Below, piece after piece: positions 15,217-24,460 of a DNA stretch of 41,702 nucleotides (positions are counted from its first letter, which is position 1; each line of letters begins with the position of its first letter). The stretch is from contig CAJXJZ010000012.1 of the NCBI GenBank assembly GCA_913055745.1, forward strand, positions 1-41,702. Reading direction: 5' to 3'. The notes under the pieces are model-generated. The model ran no database searches. It was not told the origin of the DNA and saw only the letters and a list, made by a program, of their open reading frames with translations. Position numbers and translations under genes: made by a program. Source of the stretch: an uncultured bacterium (GTDB taxonomy: Bacteria > Hydrothermota > Hydrothermia > UBA1063 > CAJXJZ01).

Positions 15217-18173
15217 GCTTTACCCCTTATTTCCATAAAGTATATGCCCTTCTTAAATCTTTTATTGATAGATATACGGTTTTGCCCTTTTCTTATAGTA
15301 AATCTTTTAGATTGTACCATCCTTCCTGTAATATCAAAGAACCGAACATTAAGATGGCCGTTGTAATTAGCATTAATAGTGAATTTTATACCATCTTGCC
15401 GCATATGAATTGTTGGAATATAAACACTATTTTTTAGAGGCGTCCTTTTCTCCTGTATCTTAGATACAAAAGGTGTATCTGTGGTGAATTTTATAAAACT
15501 CCCTGGAATGAGGGATGCCGCTGTATTATCATAGTTGCCGTTGTAAAGATACTGAAGACCTGTGGTCTCATCTGGTGATTCTATGCCAACCGTCTGGTCT
15601 TGTGTATTGTCAAGTCTTTGATATGCAAATATTATCTCACCATCACCTGTTATAGTGGGGTAATATGTAGGGTCTCTCAATATAACCTCAAATGTTTCAA
15701 TCTCACTATTATTGCCATATCGTGGAACGCCTGCCCACTCTACAATGAAGATATGACCTGTGTCATCGTAATGATAATAAATATTGCCCCCTTGTGATGG
15801 GTCAAGGTCATCCCATGATGGAGCAATAACGCCATAAGGTGCACCACTTTGTGGTATTGTGGAATTTGAATATACAGCATCGCTTTGGCTTATAAAGGAG
15901 AGCCATCCATTGGAGGAGATATAAACTGAATCGTAATTTATTCCATAGTATTTAAATGTAAACGGTAAACTTAAAGGAGTGACAGACTCATCTCCGACAT
16001 TTGGCACGGGAGTGCCTATACCCTGTATATCAATAAACTCTATATGCTCCCACTCTGTGTACATAGTATCTAATCTGTCATAGGCATAATATCCATATGC
16101 ATCAGGTCCCTCTACCCATGTAGAATCTTTCCAACCAACGGTGTATGTGAGTGTATCCTGTTTTGTAATTGTATCGTATGTGCATGTTGCAACCAATTGA
16201 ACATATGCCCCAAGCGGTGTGCCATGTGATACAGAAAAGCCAAAATCAATAAATGTGTCTTTACCTGCTTGTATGCTATCTATGCTCATTGTATCGGTAT
16301 TTACGGTGATATATGATGAGAGTGAACTAAGCCAGACCTTTACATCATAACCGGTTTCAGTGCCAAAGTTTCCATAACTTAGCCTTATAAACCCCATATC
16401 AGAAGGGTCAAGATGGCCATTTATATTACCAGATGTATCAATGATGCTATCTGTTTTTAATGAGATAACAGGCCTATTCTCCAAGAGATTCTCCACTGCA
16501 TCAAGGTCAAATCCGGCTATGCTACCAGATGATGGATTACCACCTGCGTCCTGTATTTTTAGGTATCTTGCTGTTGTAAGTCCTGAGCCCTGTATTGAGA
16601 AGGTTGTTGTGCCATATCCATCTCCTATGTATGTCCAGGGCCCTCTATAATTTGTTGAGGCATAAACCTTAAAATGCTCATTCTGATACCCATCATCCCC
16701 TTCGTACACAGTAAAAGACCCAGAAATGGGCGTTCTCTCTCCCATATCCACCACTACCCAGCCTGTATCGTTAAGGGATACATAATCCCCATCTGGTGCG
16801 CCCAATATTGAAGGAATATGAGGTTTTATAACAGGTGTACTCTCTCTGTCAATGGCTGCTGCTACTGGTTTATAGATATAATATCCATTTGCTCTTGTAA
16901 GATAGATGTCAAGTTTGACAGAGGAGTCTGGTGGCACGGTTATATTGTTTATGGTTTTGGTTGCATATCCATTTGCCCATACCTTAATACTGTATGTGCC
17001 AGGGAGGGTTGGGAGGAAGTAATCCCCTGTTTCCCTGTCCGTATATACGGGCCAATCCCTTTCTATGCCGTATATAACAGCCTCACGAATAGTATCCCCA
17101 CTTGTGCTATCTATCACATAACCGTGTATACCAACACCTGCCTTTTGAATAAATGCAATGATTGCACCCTTGTTTATCTTCCATGTAGTATCAAGTTCTG
17201 TATCAGGGGGGACAAACTCATGACATAGTTCAATAGTAACATCGTTTATGCCATCAATACCCATGGAATAATCATTTAAATCACCATAGGTTTGATACCA
17301 GTCGTATCCCTCAGTTACCCAGTATCCATCACCCTCTGCTGCTGTTGAGTCTCCATACATGTTTGCATAGGTTACAACAAGCTGGCTGTCTGGTATGTGG
17401 TCAGGGGAGTAGTTCCATATATAGTTTACTGCAGGGTGATATGTATGGTATGTAAGACCCATGGTGAAGTTCTCTCTCTGGCTCCATCTGTACATGGCAT
17501 CTGTTTCTGGCTGTCCATAGGGTATTGTATCTCCACCGCCCCCAGTCCACATATATCCATAGTTTCTATTTAAATCTTTGCCATTGGCATTGTATCTTGT
17601 TTGTGCCTCGTGTCCATCAGGGTTGAGCATAGGCAAGATCCATATCTCTCTATTGTTTACAAGGTTTGTTATATATGTATCGTTTCCGTATTTTTCCGTA
17701 AGGTATGCGAGAAGGTAAAGGGGTATTTCTGCGCTGGGCCATTCGTTTCCATGATGGCATCCCACAATACGCACCTCTGCCTCATCCTCTTTTATATTGG
17801 GGTTATCAGAGACCTTTGCAGCGAGGATTAGTCTTCCCTGTACAGAATACCCAATGGTATCAAGTTTTACAATATCAGGGTGTGCCATGGCAATGGAATC
17901 CATTATGGATATGATCTCGCTGTAAGTATGGTAATGCATGGTGAGTGATGTATCAACCTTTGTTGTGGGTTTTGTTCTCGCTTTGGTGTATGCCCTTATA
18001 TCAGGTATTAGCACCTTTACATCAAATCCCATGGACCTGAGTGTTTTAAGGTCTTTGTCCTTTATATATATTGTCGCTTTGTTTTGTGATACATCAACAA
18101 TAGAAAATTTATATAGGGTTTTCAAGTCTTTTTTGCTGGATATAGGCACCTTAACCAGCATATCTGCCCTCAA
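15183..18173 (-). CDS. Secreted M14 zinc carboxypeptidase with C-terminal sorting domain
   Basis: A 996-residue multidomain protein. Residues about 75-345 are an M14 (carboxypeptidase T-like) domain: zinc ligands His141 and Glu144 in 'HHGNEWPS', the Asn-Arg of 'DLNRNYGY', His243 in 'LTYHTYHP' and catalytic Glu315 in 'VTIELCHEF'. A carboxypeptidase regulatory-like beta-sandwich follows (about 350-430), then discoidin-like and beta-rich segments with 'YYGINYDSVYISSNGWLSF'. The last 75 residues resemble the Por/T9SS or FlgD-like sorting module ('VRFFDITGRMV ... GIYFMEI'). TTG at 18173 is the first canonical start but cuts off the signal peptide, which is encoded immediately upstream (18174-18215). 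It probably digests extracellular peptides. Confidence 0.9.
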   Translation of the reverse strand: MRADMLVKVPISSKKDLKTLYKFSIVDVSQNKATIYIKDKDLKTLRSMGFDVKVLIPDIRAYTKARTKPTTKVDTSLTMHYHTYSEIISIMDSIAMAHPDIVKLDTIGYSVQGRLILAAKVSDNPNIKEDEAEVRIVGCHHGNEWPSAEIPLYLLAYLTEKYGNDTYITNLVNNREIWILPMLNPDGHEAQTRYNANGKDLNRNYGYMWTGGGGDTIPYGQPETDAMYRWSQRENFTMGLTYHTYHPAVNYIWNYSPDHIPDSQLVVTYANMYGDSTAAEGDGYWVTEGYDWYQTYGDLNDYSMGIDGINDVTIELCHEFVPPDTELDTTWKINKGAIIAFIQKAGVGIHGYVIDSTSGDTIREAVIYGIERDWPVYTDRETGDYFLPTLPGTYSIKVWANGYATKTINNITVPPDSSVKLDIYLTRANGYYIYKPVAAAIDRESTPVIKPHIPSILGAPDGDYVSLNDTGWVVVDMGERTPISGSFTVYEGDDGYQNEHFKVYASTNYRGPWTYIGDGYGTTTFSIQGSGLTTARYLKIQDAGGNPSSGSIAGFDLDAVENLLENRPVISLKTDSIIDTSGNINGHLDPSDMGFIRLSYGNFGTETGYDVKVWLSSLSSYITVNTDTMSIDSIQAGKDTFIDFGFSVSHGTPLGAYVQLVATCTYDTITKQDTLTYTVGWKDSTWVEGPDAYGYYAYDRLDTMYTEWEHIEFIDIQGIGTPVPNVGDESVTPLSLPFTFKYYGINYDSVYISSNGWLSFISQSDAVYSNSTIPQSGAPYGVIAPSWDDLDPSQGGNIYYHYDDTGHIFIVEWAGVPRYGNNSEIETFEVILRDPTYYPTITGDGEIIFAYQRLDNTQDQTVGIESPDETTGLQYLYNGNYDNTAASLIPGSFIKFTTDTPFVSKIQEKRTPLKNSVYIPTIHMRQDGIKFTINANYNGHLNVRFFDITGRMVQSKRFTIRKGQNRISINKRFKKGIYFMEIRGKAWQYRKKIMVL

Positions 18174-18215
18174 AAGCCCGATTGAAATTAAAAATATGGT
18201 TATGCATTTTTTTAT
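18174..18215 (-). other. In-frame signal-peptide extension of the M14 peptidase with likely AUA start
   Basis: Reading in the frame of the M14 gene upstream of 18173 gives 'IKKCITIFLISIGLLRA', a textbook signal peptide. It starts at an ATA codon (18215-18213) with GGGAG (18227-18223) 7 nt upstream, ideal Shine-Dalgarno spacing. There is no ATG, GTG or TTG between the in-frame stop upstream and the TTG at 18173. Either AUA initiates, or one A-to-G sequencing error or mutation hides an ATG ('MKKC'). Confidence 0.65.
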
Positions 18216-18217
18216 TG

Positions 18218-19762
18218 TTAATCTCCCTTTGGATTAAAGCCAAGGAACATAGGCATCTGGTTTCTCAATATCTTCACAATTATGGGTTTATTTGAATGTT
18301 TATACTTTTTCACCGCTCTTTTAAAACTCAAAAGTCCCTTAACTTCTATCTCCCCTACCTTCACTATAACATCACCCTTCCTAAATCCTGCATCATCAGC
18401 AGGTGAGTTTGGCGAGACTTTTATAATAACCACCCCTTCCTCTTGAGAGAGGCCCATCGCCTTTGCCATATCTGAACGGGCATCCACAACAACAAGCCCT
18501 GCCCATTTTGCCTTTCCAGGTTCTACCTCCTCTTCTTCTGACTTTTCACCCTTTGCCATGCTCTCTTTTTCTGGATATTCTGTTAATTTCATTGTTATCT
18601 TCCTTATTTTCCCATTGGGGCTTTTTACCTTCAATGTTACACGCGTGCCAGGGGGTGTCTCTGCAACCATTATCCTGAATTCCTGTAGGTCTGTAACCTT
18701 CTTGCCATTATAACTCAGAATAATGTCTCCTTCTTTCAGTCCTGCCTTTTGTGCAGGTGTCCCATCAAGCACCTCTGCCACTAAAACGCCATAAGGCTTT
18801 TTAAGTCCATAGGCTTTTGCAAGGTTTTCATCAACTGGCTGTGGCCTTATTCCCATGTATCCCCTTTGTACCTTTCCATGGGCTATAAGCTGTTTTGCAA
18901 CCCATTTGGCTGTGTTTATAGGTAGGGCAAATCCTATGCCAACAAACCCTCCAGATGGGGATGTTATGGCAGTGTTTATACCGATTACTTCGCCTTTTAT
19001 ATTTAGAAGTGGACCCCCGGAGTTTCCTGGATTTATAGCAGCATCAGTCTGGATAAAGTCTTGATAATCAGGGCCCTGTGGGAGTGGAATACCTGATCTC
19101 CCTTTGGCGCTTATGACACCAACAGTGAGGGTCCTGTCAAGGCCAAAGGGATTGCCTATGGCAATAGCCCAGTCTCCTACCTGAATACTATCAGAATTGC
19201 CCAATCTAAGAACAGGTAAATCCCCAGAATATTCAATCTTGAGAACAGCCACATCTGTCCTTGGGTCAGCGCCCACCAATTTGACTTTATCCCCTTTTAG
19301 GATCTTTTTGTCAGATAATTTTACTATTATTTTATCAGCGTTTCTTACTACATGGTTATTGGTCAATATGTAGTAATACTTACCATCTTTTCTAAAAATA
19401 AAACCCGAACCCAATGACCTTTCTTTAAACTCCCTCTCAGGTATTTTAAACTGAGGTATTTGGTCCCCAAAGAACTTTTTAAAGAATTCATCAAAGGGCA
19501 GTTGAAACTCCCCACCTTGCTGTTTTATTATATGTTCTGTTGAAATATTAACTACTGCTGGCATAGCGAGTTTTGCTACTTTTGTAAATGGACTGTAGCC
19601 GTCAGGATTAACTAAAGGTACTGTAGCAGAACTTGATATATTCGTTGTATCTTCACTATGGAGCACCCCGGTTATGTTGAATCTTGCGGAGAGTATGAGA
19701 CCTGCTATTATCCCTATCACGAACAGGGATATTCCTGTTATCCATTTTTGCTCTTTATTCAT
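18218..19762 (-). CDS. htrA: HtrA/DegP-family periplasmic serine protease
   Basis: A 514-residue protein with an N-terminal membrane anchor (about residues 8-26), a trypsin-like protease domain with His137 ('TNNHVV'), Asp170 ('RTDVAVLK') and Ser248 ('NPGNSGGPLL'), then two PDZ domains (about 300-390 and 425-510). This Do-like architecture degrades or refolds misfolded envelope proteins. An acidic linker ('KSEEEEVEPGK') separates the PDZ domains. It overlaps the upstream lipoprotein gene by 8 bp, and its stop lies 2 nt before the presumed AUA start of the M14 peptidase. Context suggests an envelope-proteostasis role. Confidence 0.95.
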   Translation of the reverse strand: MNKEQKWITGISLFVIGIIAGLILSARFNITGVLHSEDTTNISSSATVPLVNPDGYSPFTKVAKLAMPAVVNISTEHIIKQQGGEFQLPFDEFFKKFFGDQIPQFKIPEREFKERSLGSGFIFRKDGKYYYILTNNHVVRNADKIIVKLSDKKILKGDKVKLVGADPRTDVAVLKIEYSGDLPVLRLGNSDSIQVGDWAIAIGNPFGLDRTLTVGVISAKGRSGIPLPQGPDYQDFIQTDAAINPGNSGGPLLNIKGEVIGINTAITSPSGGFVGIGFALPINTAKWVAKQLIAHGKVQRGYMGIRPQPVDENLAKAYGLKKPYGVLVAEVLDGTPAQKAGLKEGDIILSYNGKKVTDLQEFRIMVAETPPGTRVTLKVKSPNGKIRKITMKLTEYPEKESMAKGEKSEEEEVEPGKAKWAGLVVVDARSDMAKAMGLSQEEGVVIIKVSPNSPADDAGFRKGDVIVKVGEIEVKGLLSFKRAVKKYKHSNKPIIVKILRNQMPMFLGFNPKGD

Positions 19763-20591
19763 GTCCTACACCTCCTATGTTTATATTCTGCGATACTTTA
19801 ACATCTGTGTAAACTTCAATCTCTTTATTTAATTTACTAAACCCAGGAAATATATAATTATCTTTTAACCTAAATTTTTCACTTGCTTCAAGTGGCCTTC
19901 CGTCATCTAAAAGATGATAAATATATCCTGATGTAGAGCCTTTTGTAAAACTTTTATACGCATAGGTTCCTATATATCCTGCATCCTTTACATCAAAAGA
20001 CCCCTTAAAAGTTATATATGCACTCCCTTTTGCACTTTTTGACCTGTCAATGCCTTCATAACGATATACCTTGCTTCCTATTTTTGTTTCCTTTTTATAA
20101 ATATCAAGTGGTTTGAATGTTCCAGGATGCTGGTAATCGTATAGCAAAGAAAATACCTCATAATCAGCCACAAACTCAGCATTGCTACCTTGAAGTGTGG
20201 GTAACTTCTCTATTCCACGAATATCAACAACATCACCACCTGGGGTAAGTCTAATTGTTATAGTATGTCCTTTTAATCTATCAAAAACCTCTGTGGCAAA
20301 TGGTTTACCATTATGGGTAACAGCGCCCGAAGCCCTTGTTATGTTCAAATTGAGTGTTATAAACTCACTTGAGACCTCAGAGACCGTTTCACTGAGTCCA
20401 AGATTGTATTTCATGATGTAATTTCTTATGCTGTCGCCTTCTTTAATTGTAATAGTACGTTCTATTTTCATAGTGTAATCGGCAGTTTGACCGGGGGTGA
20501 ACCTAAGACTGAATGTGGCAGGTTTTTTGACAAATGTCTTTGCACAACCTGACAAGAAAAATATGGCTATAAGAAAAGATAACTTCTTCAT
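19755..20591 (-). CDS. Predicted lipoprotein of unknown function
   Basis: A 278-residue protein with a lipoprotein signal ('MKKLSFLIAIFFLSGC', lipidated Cys16). The mature part is beta-rich: 'RFTPGQTADYTMKIER' is followed by repeated amphipathic strands. The opening resembles proteins that begin with an 'F.PG..Y.Y...' strand (DUF6263-type), but this is only a weak visual likeness. No catalytic motif is seen. GGAGGGTAAT before the ATG is a strong ribosome site. Its end overlaps htrA by 8 bp, so it is co-translated with the protease and may work with it in the envelope. Confidence 0.8.
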   Translation of the reverse strand: MKKLSFLIAIFFLSGCAKTFVKKPATFSLRFTPGQTADYTMKIERTITIKEGDSIRNYIMKYNLGLSETVSEVSSEFITLNLNITRASGAVTHNGKPFATEVFDRLKGHTITIRLTPGGDVVDIRGIEKLPTLQGSNAEFVADYEVFSLLYDYQHPGTFKPLDIYKKETKIGSKVYRYEGIDRSKSAKGSAYITFKGSFDVKDAGYIGTYAYKSFTKGSTSGYIYHLLDDGRPLEASEKFRLKDNYIFPGFSKLNKEIEVYTDVKVSQNINIGGVGHE

Positions 20592-20614
20592 ATTACCCTC
20601 CTTGAGTATAAAAT

Positions 20615-21451
20615 TTAATTATTTTTGTTTGAATTGTCAATAGTTTGAAAAGGCTTAAGAGCATTTAATAGGTCTTTGTGTGGTTCTATATCGTGCACAC
20701 GTAGAATATCAATGTTTTTTAAGGTAAGATATGATGATATGGCAAGTGTACCCCAAAGACGTTCTGAGGGACTTTCCTTACCAGTAAGATAACCAATGAG
20801 GGATTTTCTTGAATGCCCTACGAGTATAGGGAATCCCAATTCTTTGAACTTTTCTATATTCTTAAGGATTTCAATGTTGTGTTCTTGCTTTTTTCCAAAG
20901 CCTATCCCAGGGTCAAGTATTATTTTTTCCTTCTTTATACCGTGCGATAAGGCGAAATCAATCCGTTCTTCAAAAAAATCCCTTATTTCACTTACAACAT
21001 CATTATACTCGGGATTTTTTTGCATATCTTTTGGCTTTCCCTTCATATGCATTATTACAATGTAAGATTGAAATTCCTTGACAACATTCACCATATCCTT
21101 ATCAAATCTCATGCCAGAGATATCATTTACCATGATAGCACCCTTTTTAAGAGCGTATTCTGCTACCTTAGATTTATATGTATCAACAGAAACAGCATAA
21201 CGTTGTGTGTCTATATAAAAAAGGGCTGAACCTACTCTTCTTAATTCCTCTTCCTCTGGTACAGGTTCTGCACCAGGCCTTGAAGATTCTCCACCTATAT
21301 CAATAATATCTACTTTATGCCTTATAAGTTCGTCTATACGCTTTTTCAGTGCATCTTCCTCCATATATCTGTTGCCATCATAAAAAGAATCAGGGGTAAT
21401 ATTTAGAATACCCATTAAAAGTGGTTTGTTTTTAAAGGAAATAGCTCTCAT
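20615..21451 (-). CDS. folP: Dihydropteroate synthase
   Basis: A 278-residue DHPS, which condenses p-aminobenzoate with 6-hydroxymethyl-dihydropterin diphosphate. The signatures are 'GILNITPDSFYDG' near residues 14-26, 'DIIDIGGESSRPGAE' near 50-64, 'MVNDISGM', 'LDPGIGFGK' and the terminal 'RVHDI' phosphate-binding segment. Length is normal. The start at 21451 overlaps the upstream secreted-protein gene by 4 bp. No other folate gene adjoins it; folC is 18 kb away in this window. Confidence 0.95.
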   Translation of the reverse strand: MRAISFKNKPLLMGILNITPDSFYDGNRYMEEDALKKRIDELIRHKVDIIDIGGESSRPGAEPVPEEEELRRVGSALFYIDTQRYAVSVDTYKSKVAEYALKKGAIMVNDISGMRFDKDMVNVVKEFQSYIVIMHMKGKPKDMQKNPEYNDVVSEIRDFFEERIDFALSHGIKKEKIILDPGIGFGKKQEHNIEILKNIEKFKELGFPILVGHSRKSLIGYLTGKESPSERLWGTLAISSYLTLKNIDILRVHDIEPHKDLLNALKPFQTIDNSNKNN

Positions 21452-22629
21452 CTTAGTATGATCTCCTTCTTCCCATTTTTGATGTAAATTCCTCTTTTCA
21501 ATGTTCCTTTAATTTTTCTACCATCTATGGAGAATACACCCTTTGGCCATTTTTTAGCCCTATGTTTTTTTGTTTCTCTTATTGTAGAATAGGTATCATC
21601 ATAAACAAAATACCCATTGTTGGCATTATCAATAGACAATATTGCTGGGAAATAAGATGTTTTATCCCCTGAAATCATTGAAAAATTATTTTGGTATATG
21701 CTTATTTTTGGGAGACTTGTATTGTATGGAGAAGTCAGGACAGATTCATATAGGTAATTATCATCAATAAAGAATACCTTAAGAGAGTCCTTTGCTGGAA
21801 TGATTACAGGATATTTTTCTGGAACGGTATCGGCTGATATTGTATTGTATTGCCATGTATCACCCTCATGATATGAAACAGCAAAAAAGATGTCAGGGTC
21901 GGGTACGGCAGAGGAGGATAACCTTTCGTATGCTACAAAAACTGTATCATATGTTGCATAGATGGAAAAATGCCCTGTATCTGGTATCATACTGTCTATT
22001 AAAATGGGTGTTGTAAAACTTGCTGGATATGAACCGTTTAAAAGGTAAAGATAGTTTTCATCAGTGATTTTCTTTTCATAGATTATGTGCAATCTATCTC
22101 CGGTATTGTTGAGGGATGTTGTAAAATCAAAGTTTATAATACCTGTATCTATTAAAACTGTATCAAGTGGATAAAATGAGGTACCATAGTCTGATGAATG
22201 GGTCATAAATAGTCCTGAATCGTTTTTAAGAACCATGTACCATATGGGAAAAGAATACTGGTGAATGTATCCATCATTGTAAAGAAGCAATTTCTCTGCT
22301 TTTGTGTGAATACTGTATATTGTATCAGGACTGAGATGTACAAACCTTATTATCTGGATGCTGTCATACGCTATTTTCCTCGCCATTATAAGTATGGAAT
22401 CGTAAGAAGATATACTAAATACACCGATAGAATCATGAAGTTCGTAAAACAATGTTGGATGTTCGTTGAAAATATGATATAGAAGGAGGGTGTCACCATC
22501 CCAGAGTGCCGCATAGGTTATAGCACTATCTTGGGAACTTATTGCGCATTTTTTTGCTGGATGTAATGGTACCTGTTGCCATGTTAGTACAAAAAGCAAA
22601 AGATATGTCATATTCACATTATAAATCAA
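21448..22629 (-). CDS. Secreted beta-propeller-like protein with degenerate C-terminal sorting motif
   Basis: A 393-residue protein with a short N-terminal signal ('MTYLLLFVLTW'; the ATG at 22611 is as plausible as 22629). The body has repeated strands with Asp/Ser-rich turns, including 'HSSDYGTSFYPLDT' and 'SYHEGDTWQYNTI', which resemble the BNR/sialidase-type 'S.D.G..W' turns, so a propeller fold is likely. The last 35 residues ('GVFSIDGRKIKG ... RGIYIKNGKKEIIL') resemble a shortened T9SS-type sorting tail. No catalytic site could be named. It sits between the HAD phosphatase and folP and overlaps folP by 4 bp. Confidence 0.7.
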   Translation of the reverse strand: MIYNVNMTYLLLFVLTWQQVPLHPAKKCAISSQDSAITYAALWDGDTLLLYHIFNEHPTLFYELHDSIGVFSISSYDSILIMARKIAYDSIQIIRFVHLSPDTIYSIHTKAEKLLLYNDGYIHQYSFPIWYMVLKNDSGLFMTHSSDYGTSFYPLDTVLIDTGIINFDFTTSLNNTGDRLHIIYEKKITDENYLYLLNGSYPASFTTPILIDSMIPDTGHFSIYATYDTVFVAYERLSSSAVPDPDIFFAVSYHEGDTWQYNTISADTVPEKYPVIIPAKDSLKVFFIDDNYLYESVLTSPYNTSLPKISIYQNNFSMISGDKTSYFPAILSIDNANNGYFVYDDTYSTIRETKKHRAKKWPKGVFSIDGRKIKGTLKRGIYIKNGKKEIILR

Positions 22630-22654
22630 CCATTATGTATGTCAAAAAAGGATT

Positions 22655-23140
22655 TTACTTATTTAAAATATCCTTTGCCACTTTGGAAAAATCCGTATCT
22701 GGAAACACCTTTATACCCTTAGCACCAACATTCTGAGCGAGTTTAATATCAGAATCTTTATCACCAATTACATATGATGTTTTTATGTCTATATCAGGGT
22801 ATTTTTTGAGAAGGCGTAATATCATAAAAGGTTTAGGTTTTCTGCAGCCACATCTTTCCTTTGGATGATGGAAACATACTTGTATATCTTTTATAAATAC
22901 TTTATGCTCTTTTAATATCTCAACTAATGTCCTATTTATCCGCATAACCCGTTTCCTTGAGACCCACCCCCTTTTCACACCTGATTGGTTTGTTACAATA
23001 AAGAGGTAAAAACCAGCATCTTGAAGGGCTCTAAGTCCTTCTATGACACCTTTTTTTAGTCTTATAAACTCTGGTGTATTTAAATACCCTTTTTCCTCAA
23101 TAATTGTGCCATCTCTATCAAGGAAGATTGCCTTCTTCAT
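22655..23140 (-). CDS. HAD phosphatase, GmhB-like (heptose bisphosphate phosphatase type)
   Basis: A 161-residue HAD-IIIA phosphatase. The nucleophile motif is 'FLDRDGT' (Asp8, Asp10), motif II is 'VTNQSG', and the zinc loop 'CFHHPKERCGCRKPKP' has the C-x-H and C-x-C ligands of GmhB/HisB-N. 'GDKDSDI' is motif IV. GmhB removes the 7-phosphate of D-glycero-D-manno-heptose 1,7-bisphosphate for LPS core or S-layer glycan precursors; histidinol-phosphatase activity is the alternative. It begins inside the 3' end of rdgB (23-bp overlap). It supports, but does not prove, heptose-containing surface glycans. Confidence 0.88.
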   Translation of the reverse strand: MKKAIFLDRDGTIIEEKGYLNTPEFIRLKKGVIEGLRALQDAGFYLFIVTNQSGVKRGWVSRKRVMRINRTLVEILKEHKVFIKDIQVCFHHPKERCGCRKPKPFMILRLLKKYPDIDIKTSYVIGDKDSDIKLAQNVGAKGIKVFPDTDFSKVAKDILNK

Positions 23141-23720
23141 TTAGAAAATCAATAAATTCCTTGAGTTTTTTAAATGCCTTATGCCTATGAGATACCAAGT
23201 TTTTTAATTTTTCAGGCATTTCAGCAAAGGTCATTTTTAATGGAGGATAGTAAAAAATAGGATCATAACCAAAACCATTCTTGCCCCTTTGCTCTGTGAG
23301 GATAATACCATCTACTCTGCCTTCAAAATGAAAGTATCTTTCTTCACCTAAGTAGAGGACAGCGACTGTTATAAAATGCGCTGTACGCTCTTTTTCTGGG
23401 ACTTTTTTGGCAAGTTCAATGAGTTTTTTTCTGTTATCCTCATATGTTGCATTCTCCCCTGCAAACCGTGCAGAGTATACCCCCGGTGCTCCATTAAGAA
23501 AATCACAGCAAAGTCCTGTATCATCAGCAATGACAGGCAATTTTAATGCTTTGTAAAGCGTTTCTGCTTTAATAAGGGCATTTTCAAGGAATGTCTTTCC
23601 TGTCTCTTCAGCATGGTATTCAATACCTATATCCTTTGGAGTCATTATGCTGTAAGGGTGCATAATTCTTTCTATTTCTCTCTTTTTGTCAGGGTTATTT
23701 GAGGCAAGAAGAAAATACAA
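23118..23720 (-). CDS. rdgB: XTP/dITP diphosphatase (RdgB/HAM1)
   Basis: A 200-residue house-cleaning nucleotide pyrophosphatase that hydrolyses dITP, XTP and similar deaminated purines to monophosphates. It shows 'LASNNPDKKREI' at the N-terminus, 'ETGKTFLENALIKA', 'VIADDTGLCCDFLNGAPGVYSARFAG' region, 'GFGYDPIF' and 'SHRHKAF' near the end, all typical. The start codon is TTG at 23720, 1 nt after the SPOR gene stop; the protein begins correctly with the first beta strand, so no other start is needed. Confidence 0.95.
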   Translation of the reverse strand: MYFLLASNNPDKKREIERIMHPYSIMTPKDIGIEYHAEETGKTFLENALIKAETLYKALKLPVIADDTGLCCDFLNGAPGVYSARFAGENATYEDNRKKLIELAKKVPEKERTAHFITVAVLYLGEERYFHFEGRVDGIILTEQRGKNGFGYDPIFYYPPLKMTFAEMPEKLKNLVSHRHKAFKKLKEFIDFLNEEGNLP

Positions 23721-23721
23721 T

Positions 23722-24213
23722 TTATTTATTTATCTCAGTTTCAACAACAAATGCGTCTGGATATCCTTCTTGACGCAGTTTCTCCTTGTATTGTTCTGCC
23801 TCCTCCTTAGATGAAAAATCGCCCACCCTTACTTTATATGGCCCATCTATAGATGGGTCGTACTCAATGTAAACAGGAAGTGAAAGAACACTTTCTGCTT
23901 CTTTTTTTGCCTTCTCTGCACGTTCTTTTGTGGAAAAGGCAAAGATCTGCACCCTAAAGCCATGCACCTTGTTTGTATTTTCAGCCTGGGTTGGTGATGT
24001 TATTTCAGGTGCTTTCGCATTCTTTGCTGTGGTGTCTGGTATGAAGTTGAAATAACTGGTTGTGTCCCTGCTGGTTGTATCAAGAGTAGCCTCTTCTTTT
24101 CCAGTATCTTCTGTTTTTTCTTCCTTAACAATTACGACCTGTTTACGTGGTGCACATCCAGAAAGGATAAAAAGCGAGAGCAGAACAGAAAAAAAGACCT
24201 TCAATTTATTCAC
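23722..24213 (-). CDS. SPOR-domain lipoprotein
   Basis: A 163-residue lipoprotein with signal 'MKVFFSV..LSGC'-like lipobox (Cys20), a Thr/Asp-rich linker of about 55 residues, and a C-terminal SPOR domain (about 84-160) with two repeats, '[16 protein letters not shown]' and '[16 protein letters not shown]'. SPOR domains bind denuded peptidoglycan glycans, often at division sites. It overlaps the 3' end of rpmE by 8 bp. The likely role is envelope remodelling, but the partner is not identifiable. Confidence 0.92.
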   Translation of the reverse strand: MNKLKVFFSVLLSLFILSGCAPRKQVVIVKEEKTEDTGKEEATLDTTSRDTTSYFNFIPDTTAKNAKAPEITSPTQAENTNKVHGFRVQIFAFSTKERAEKAKKEAESVLSLPVYIEYDPSIDGPYKVRVGDFSSKEEAEQYKEKLRQEGYPDAFVVETEINK

Positions 24214-24430
24214 TCTCTGTTTTCCAATTATACTTCTTTATGAATTTTTCAACACGTCCACTCTGGTCCACACCATAGCGGGATTTTTTCTCACCTGTAT
24301 AAAATGGGTGACATTTAGAGCATATTTCCACATGTATTTCCTTTTTAGTGGAGCCAGTCCTTATCTCATTGCCACATGCACATTTAATTACAGCATCTGG
24401 ATAATACTTAGGATGAATTCCTTTTTTCAT
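24206..24430 (-). CDS. rpmE: 50S ribosomal protein L31
   Basis: A 74-residue L31 with the zinc-binding Cys pattern ('KCACGNE' and '[12 protein letters not shown]'), so it is the C+ form. The start '[17 protein letters not shown]' is typical. A GGGAGGAAT ribosome site precedes the ATG at 24430, and a TTTACA-17-TATAAT promoter lies at 24489-24461. It is the first gene of the long minus-strand run ending at 11441, so a ribosomal-protein promoter may drive the downstream envelope and metabolic genes. Confidence 0.97.
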   Translation of the reverse strand: MKKGIHPKYYPDAVIKCACGNEIRTGSTKKEIHVEICSKCHPFYTGEKKSRYGVDQSGRVEKFIKKYNWKTESE

Positions 24431-24460
24431 TTATTATTCCTCCCTTTTTGTTTGTCTTAA

